Shown: in pieces, positions 59,290-64,000 of the stretch
How positions within the stretch are numbered: position 1 is the stretch's first letter
Layout: every line of letters starts with the position of its first letter
NCBI GenBank assembly: GCA_026874595.1
Contig: CM049308.1
Location: 42,845,327-42,909,326, forward strand
Length of the DNA: 64,000 nt
Source of the DNA: Sipunculus nudus
Taxonomy: Eukaryota; Annelida; Sipuncula; Golfingiida; Sipunculidae
Direction of reading: 5' to 3'
The notes under the pieces: model-generated
Databases searched by the model: none
The model's input: only the letters and a program-made list of their open reading frames with translations
Told to the model about the DNA's origin: nothing
Program-made: the position numbers and the translations under genes

Positions 59290-59790
59290 CACAAAATTAC
59301 AGTAAAAATTATTTGTACATATCGTATTCCGAGAGTATCCCACTAAAAACCTATATTTTCTTTTAACTTTTATAATAAAAAATGAGCCACCATTCAATAT
59401 CTCAGTAAATATATCTCCCAAACTGCGGTAAAAAGCCCGGTATACCGGGTTTATCAGCTAGTGAGTTTATACGGACGGACGGTATGATGTTTAGGATTCA
59501 TGTAATTTAAAAGCAAAATTAAGATACAAGCAGCTGGAAATAGAAACGTTTTCTGTTCACAGAAGTGTGTGCCTCAGAGAGGTGCGTGGGTTATTCTGCG
59601 ATCGTGTAAAAATGTTTATACATATCTTATGGAGACAGTTTACCACTGAAAACCTATATTTTCTGTTAACTTTTAGAATAAAAAAATGAGCCAACATTTC
59701 ACATCTCAGACAATAAATCTCCCCAACCCCGGTAATAAGCCCGTTATACCGGGTCTATCAGCTAGTAATTAATATTTAACTGGTCAGAAT
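59290..59790. repeat. ~300-bp tandem duplication
   Basis: 59305-59465 and 59610-59770 share AAAACCTATATTTTCT, TTAACTTTTA(T/G)AATAAAAAA, ATGAGCCA, CATCTCAG and the end TATACCGGGT-TATCAGCTAGT. The copies are clearly diverged. Confidence 0.8.
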
Positions 59791-60119
59791 AAGTATATCT
59801 GGATGATCACATTGCATATTCATACATCGCCAACTTGAATCATTCTGAAACAGACGTATAACGTAATAATACCAAATACAAGCACATGCATAAGTTTCCA
59901 AATAGGCCTATATTTGTAAAAAAAAAAAAAAAATGCCGCACCATGGATCAATAATACACCGCAACATGGACCCACAGCTTTAACAGACTTTAATTTATGT
60001 TGGAAATGGCCCAAAACCTAATGTCTAGATTGGATGTTGTCGATACATGGTCAATATTCGCTAAATATTTGTTCCGTGAAGCACTCACCACAGGTAATAA
60101 AATACCAGCCTGAGCAAGA

Positions 60120-60840
60120 TATACGTACTATAGTCCGTCGGCAAAAATGCGATATTCGTTTCAGAGTCCTTTATAAGAAATCACCCAGGTCTTCCCAAGA
60201 CACCAACTATAACTACGCTTCTGGACATCATCTCTCAGCAGTCTCTACTGTGACACATACAGACCTGCCCCCGGACTGCTGCAGATATCGTCAGGCTATA
60301 TACCTATCACTGGTACACTGCTCGGGCACTTCCCAAAAACGTCCTCCTTACGACTATAAATGCTTGCTGATGTCACAACTCCCGCTCGTCTTCTGGCCAA
60401 TCACACTCCCAATTACGCTGGCCGTCAATTACAGTATGATTTCTTATAAAATTACGCCTCCAGAGACAAAATCCTGGGAAAACTATAAACTATAAACAGG
60501 TACATGGTATTCCTTTGAAATCTACATCAAATGATCAAACCCTCGATACTCTAGAGACCGCAATACAGAGACGTACGGCTCCGACGGAATTAAACTGTAC
60601 CGAGATTAACACCAAATGAAGCACGTGTGCTCTCTAACCACTAAACTGCTTTGAACTCAACATTAATTGAGACACGTGTTTTTTTAAACAACCTTCTCAC
60701 GCTAATATCTAAACATGATACTCCATATTTATGTATAATAAATTATCAAAACAATCATCTGGTTACATTCCCTATTAGAACGTAATAGAACAACTAAGTC
60801 ACAGTCATCTGTTTTTCTGTCTAGGTACACAGAAAATTAC
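60120..60840 (+). repeat. Dispersed repeat R2, copy 2
   Basis: Partner of 39230-39960 in the same direction. Includes TAGTCCGTCGGCAAAAATGC, GACATCATCTCTCAGCAGTC and CTCACGCTAATATCTA. An open frame of 153 codons (60034-60495) lies across it but has no counterpart in copy 1, so I do not call it a gene. Confidence 0.75.
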
Positions 60841-61162
60841 AGAAAAATGCAAAATTCATGGTAGCGATGCTTAACAAATAAATAACGATGGTGAGCTTTT
60901 GAAACAAACAAAAAATCAATTGTTCTGAATAAAGCTATTAATTTCTACCCCACTTTTTTATACAGTGTACTTATAAATAGATATAATGTATTGATAACGA
61001 CTATAAAACCTATCTGAAAAAAAATCAAACGTACGAAAATAGTTTATAGAAGAATATATATATTCCCCTTAATAGGTTTCAAATTGTAATGCTTATTCTG
61101 ATAATCTAATATCAAATTCACGACACCGTTTACTTGCACTTTTACCTTTTATTTTTACTTGC

Positions 61163-61272
61163 AGAAAACGGTGTCGGATGATAACGATGCCGAGATTTTT
61201 TCTTCATCTGAACAACAGAAACAGAATAACTTCTGGATCCCCCCTCAGAGGGCAGCACGATTGATCATAACA
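61163..61272 (+). CDS. Possible 3' terminal exon, unknown protein
   Basis: CTTTTATTTTTACTTGCAG is a strong acceptor, followed by an open reading KTVSDDNDAEIFSSSEQQKQ and NNFWIPPQRAARLII then TGA. The acidic/Ser-Gln-rich sequence looks coding, but its upstream exons are not recognised and I know no homologue. A perfect palindrome follows at 61296-61320. Confidence 0.35.
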
Positions 61273-61295
61273 TGAGCGATAAAATGGGCAGAGGC

Positions 61296-61320
61296 TATCG
61301 GCACGACCGTCGTGCCGATA
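61296..61320. repeat. Perfect hairpin, 12-bp arms, 1-nt loop
   Basis: TATCGGCACGAC-C-GTCGTGCCGATA. An outer inverted pair GCAGAGGCT/AGCCTCTCGC (61289-61297 and 61340-61349) and a further GCACGAC copy lie around it. Confidence 0.95.
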
Positions 61321-61349
61321 AGAAGTACAATCCGCACGACAGCCTCTCG

Positions 61350-63069
61350 CATTAAAATATAAAATCTAATAATACAGTTGGTAACCGCCACCTCAGCACA
61401 ACATAACTATCTGGAAGTTGTAGATGCTTGGTGATTTACGTATACTTACTACTTACAATTAAGACACAATAAGTGTATGGAAAAGCCGGGACCGGGCCCA
61501 ATGTACACAAATGTCACTTTCCCAGCTACCATGGCAGGATTTTTTGCCAATCTGTTGGCATGTTTATTTCTGTTCACCAAGCGGTTTTTTATTTGTTTTG
61601 TGTCAATTTACATTTGGAATAATGAATGAATGAATATTTATTCATTTAATTAAGTCTATGACCCATAGAACCAATACAATAAAATACATATAAGACTGTG
61701 CACATGGTGTTCATCCAAGGTGATACAAACTGCGAAATTTTAAAAAATGCTAGAACATTCCTAATTCTAGCAATAATACATATTTAAATAAATAACACAT
61801 AACCTTTTTATGTAAAAGGTTGTAAAAAATAAATGAAAATAACGTTTGTAAACTGTTATATCATAATCTGGAAAGCTGAGTCAAAACCCACATGTAGAAC
61901 ACTTTTAGACATGCTGCAACAACCTGAATACTGTGCTGCCCTCTACAGGTAGAACATAACATATTTTACCATAATCCATGCAGCAAACTGGTTTATTTAT
62001 GTACATGTGGCATATCTTAAAGGGGCCCAATCAGCTACAAAGCTTGTTGAATTAACATGAAAAATAGCTTCTTCCCTTTAAATTAAATCTGTACCTGCCA
62101 AAATATTGCCTTGAGCCGTTAGCTTACTCCTGTTAACTAGTGTTAAAAACAGTCTATCGGGCGCGATCACAGGTGTCAACATAAACACAGCATGTGGGGC
62201 TGTGTGCATCGCAGAGCCAAAACAAGTGTCAATCAGGAGATACCTAGACTGACTTGGCAAAAAAAATTAATACATGTTCCCGCTGGCTAAATCATCACGT
62301 GTTGACGTTCAGATTGGGACCTTCGGTCACGTGATTTTGTTATGGTAAACAAACACAAGTGGACTGTGTTTACCAAAACGCAGAGCCATAATGTGTTAAA
62401 CAGCTGTATATGCGAGGCACTGAGACTGTGTGCTGGATGGTTTTGCTGGGGAACTTTTGTATAAAAACAAAACTGACTGATAGTGTGAAAGAATAGGCAA
62501 AGTATTGCCCCTGATTATTTCCCTTTATTGCTCATACAATAATAATTTATAATGTTGAAGCAATATAATTATCATCAGTATAAAATACATTTTGTAGTAG
62601 AACAAATTAAATCATAAAACATACATTAATTCAACCAATAGTATAGATCTCCCACACTGTTGTAGCAGTTACCCCACACCTTGATCAATAAACATCTCCC
62701 TTTTTCTAAAGGAGTGGTATATATACAAATGTACATAATTAGAATATATAGTGCAAGATATATTTTATAACGCACGACTGCGTGTGGATAGACGTTACTG
62801 ATAAAATGGGACAAATTTCCAGGATCTTTCTGCAACAGGTAGGGGCCTATTTCAATCACAAGAGGAACGGTGTTCGGCCCAAATAAACATACGGGAGAGT
62901 TTTAACCCTTTACTGATTAAGAGGAGACATAAATATGACAATATTTAATTTAATTATGGTTTATCGCTAAATAAAAATATCGGTATTCCAACAGGCGCAG
63001 CTGCCTGCTTCAGAAAATTGGCTGTGCACGTGCTACGACCTAGAACTGGGTAACGGTGCACAGTATGTG
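61350..63069. other. No gene seen; possible E-box promoter block
   Basis: Mostly AT-rich. At 62290-62345 two CACGTG E-boxes (ATCACGTGTT, GTCACGTGAT) lie 30 bp apart next to a GC-richer segment, which could be a promoter read by bHLH factors. No transcript was recognised on either side. Confidence 0.3.
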
Positions 63070-64000
63070 CTTTTTTTAGGGGGGGGGGGGGGGTTATCGA
63101 ACCTGTGAGCTTTTGCGATGGTGTGGCGTCGTCCGTCGGTTGTCGCTTGTCGTCCGTACGTTAACCCATACTATCTCAAAAACTGCATAAATCAGCATCA
63201 CGAAATTTTATGCAAATAAATCAGTCATCTATAAAACTCTATCGGATTTTGCTTATTTTTCTGCTATCTGCATTTACTAAGATTAATAGACAAAAAGCTT
63301 TAAAAAAACTTTTAAAATCTTCTCCTCCGACACTGTCCAGCCAAATTATCAACATTTCGCAGAAAAAAATCTCTGGAACCTCTTTCAAGTTTGTTATAAT
63401 GGTTCCTGTTCGGTAAATTTTGGCCGAGTTACAGGGAGCTGAACGTAGTCATTGGACCCAAAAAAAAAGGGTACTGATAATACAATATCAGAAACGGCTG
63501 GAGCGATCATCACCTAATTTTATGCAAATGTTGGTCACATGACTCATATTTGAAATTGAGGTATTGCTAGCGCCACCTGCATCGACCTTAATTGTACAGG
63601 GGGAATCGGTCATCAGTACATTAACCTGTATTTTCTCAGATATTGCGGGAGCTAGCATCCCCAAATTTATGCAAAAATCTGTCACATATCAAATGTTGTC
63701 TCATTGAGTTTTTTTGTGGTACCATCTGCATTAACTTACATTTTACGAGGGAAAGCTAATCTTTGCAAATCTTCTCCTTTGAAATCATTCAGCCAATTTG
63801 TTCAATATTTCACAGAAATGATCCGAGAGACAAGCTCTCTCAGGTTTGGATTTGTTGAATGTATTTTGGCCATGTTAAGTCAATTCGAACTCATTAATTC
63901 GGCCAAATAAGCATATTAACATAGAAATCTCAGAAACAACAGGAGCTAGCAGCACCCAGTTTTTTGCAAATGTTGGTCACATGACTCATATTTGAAATTG
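63070..64000 (-). repeat. Family D tandem repeat, copy 2 (runs off the window)
   Basis: After a G16-type tract (63077) and GTCGTCCGTCGGTTGTCGC, units repeat with ATGCAAATGTTGGTCACATG at ~63520 and ~63967, GCTAGCATCC and CTTTGCAAATCTTCTCC. The 63490-63700 part is the inverse of 56200-56410. Confidence 0.75.

Noticed and set aside
60034-60495. 153-codon frame
   Set aside because: Lies in dispersed repeat R2; copy 1 at 39.2 kb does not keep it open.

Overview
This looks like nuclear DNA from a metazoan, most likely a marine lophotrochozoan and probably a bivalve mollusc. It is AT-rich, has spliced genes, and contains animal-type genes: an ACSS1-like mitochondrial acetyl-CoA synthetase exon and a C6orf120/UPF0669 homologue. 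Host genes are sparse. Most of the window is mobile DNA and tandem arrays, and the tandem-array mobile elements resemble the pearl/DTC84-like elements known from bivalves. The species call is inference.

Layout. (1) 0.1-10.9 kb holds two convergent spliced genes. On + is a DUF6589-family gene with a C2H2 finger (exons 140-229, 519-623, 996-1097, 1554-1702, 2138-4508). On - is a RecQ-like superfamily 2 helicase (exons 10726-10401, 8932-8807, 7793-7595, 7288-6309). Their tails face each other across six copies of a ~165-bp tandem repeat. Both genes have frame breaks at homopolymers. The pair looks like the coding capacity of a large, decaying DNA transposon.

(2) 10.9-22.4 kb is nested repeats. 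Two families (called A and B/C here) share an architecture: asymmetric terminal inverted repeats, a short hairpin beside one end, and an internal minisatellite carrying the palindrome GGTGGCGCCACC. This matches non-autonomous Helentron-type rolling-circle elements. A 2.5-kb hAT element with an exact 8-bp target duplication sits inside a B/C copy and itself carries an A copy.

(3) 22.4-30.07 kb is a 7.7-kb Mutator-like element (MULE) with ~630-bp terminal inverted repeats and a perfect 9-bp target duplication. It encodes a broken transposase, a SWIM finger, a Ulp1/C48-like protease-like segment and a PHD-like finger. It ends ~270 bp from the splice donor of ACSS1 coding exon 1 (30344-30674, -). 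No other ACSS1 exon is visible to the left, so ACSS1 intron 1 probably exceeds 30 kb and contains everything in regions 1-3.

(4) 31-53 kb is intergenic. It holds a large B array (35.7-38.2 kb), more A and B copies, LINE relics, a 653-bp hAT MITE inserted exactly in a LINE reading frame, another MITE, and a TIR-flanked block with a CXC-like Cys-rich exon.

(5) 53.9-54.4 kb is the intact single-exon C6orf120-like coding sequence (-). 55-64 kb holds further tandem arrays (family D), dispersed repeats and one possible 3' terminal exon.

All boundaries were read by eye. No alignment, HMM search or gene predictor was run. I saw no tRNA, rRNA or CRISPR.
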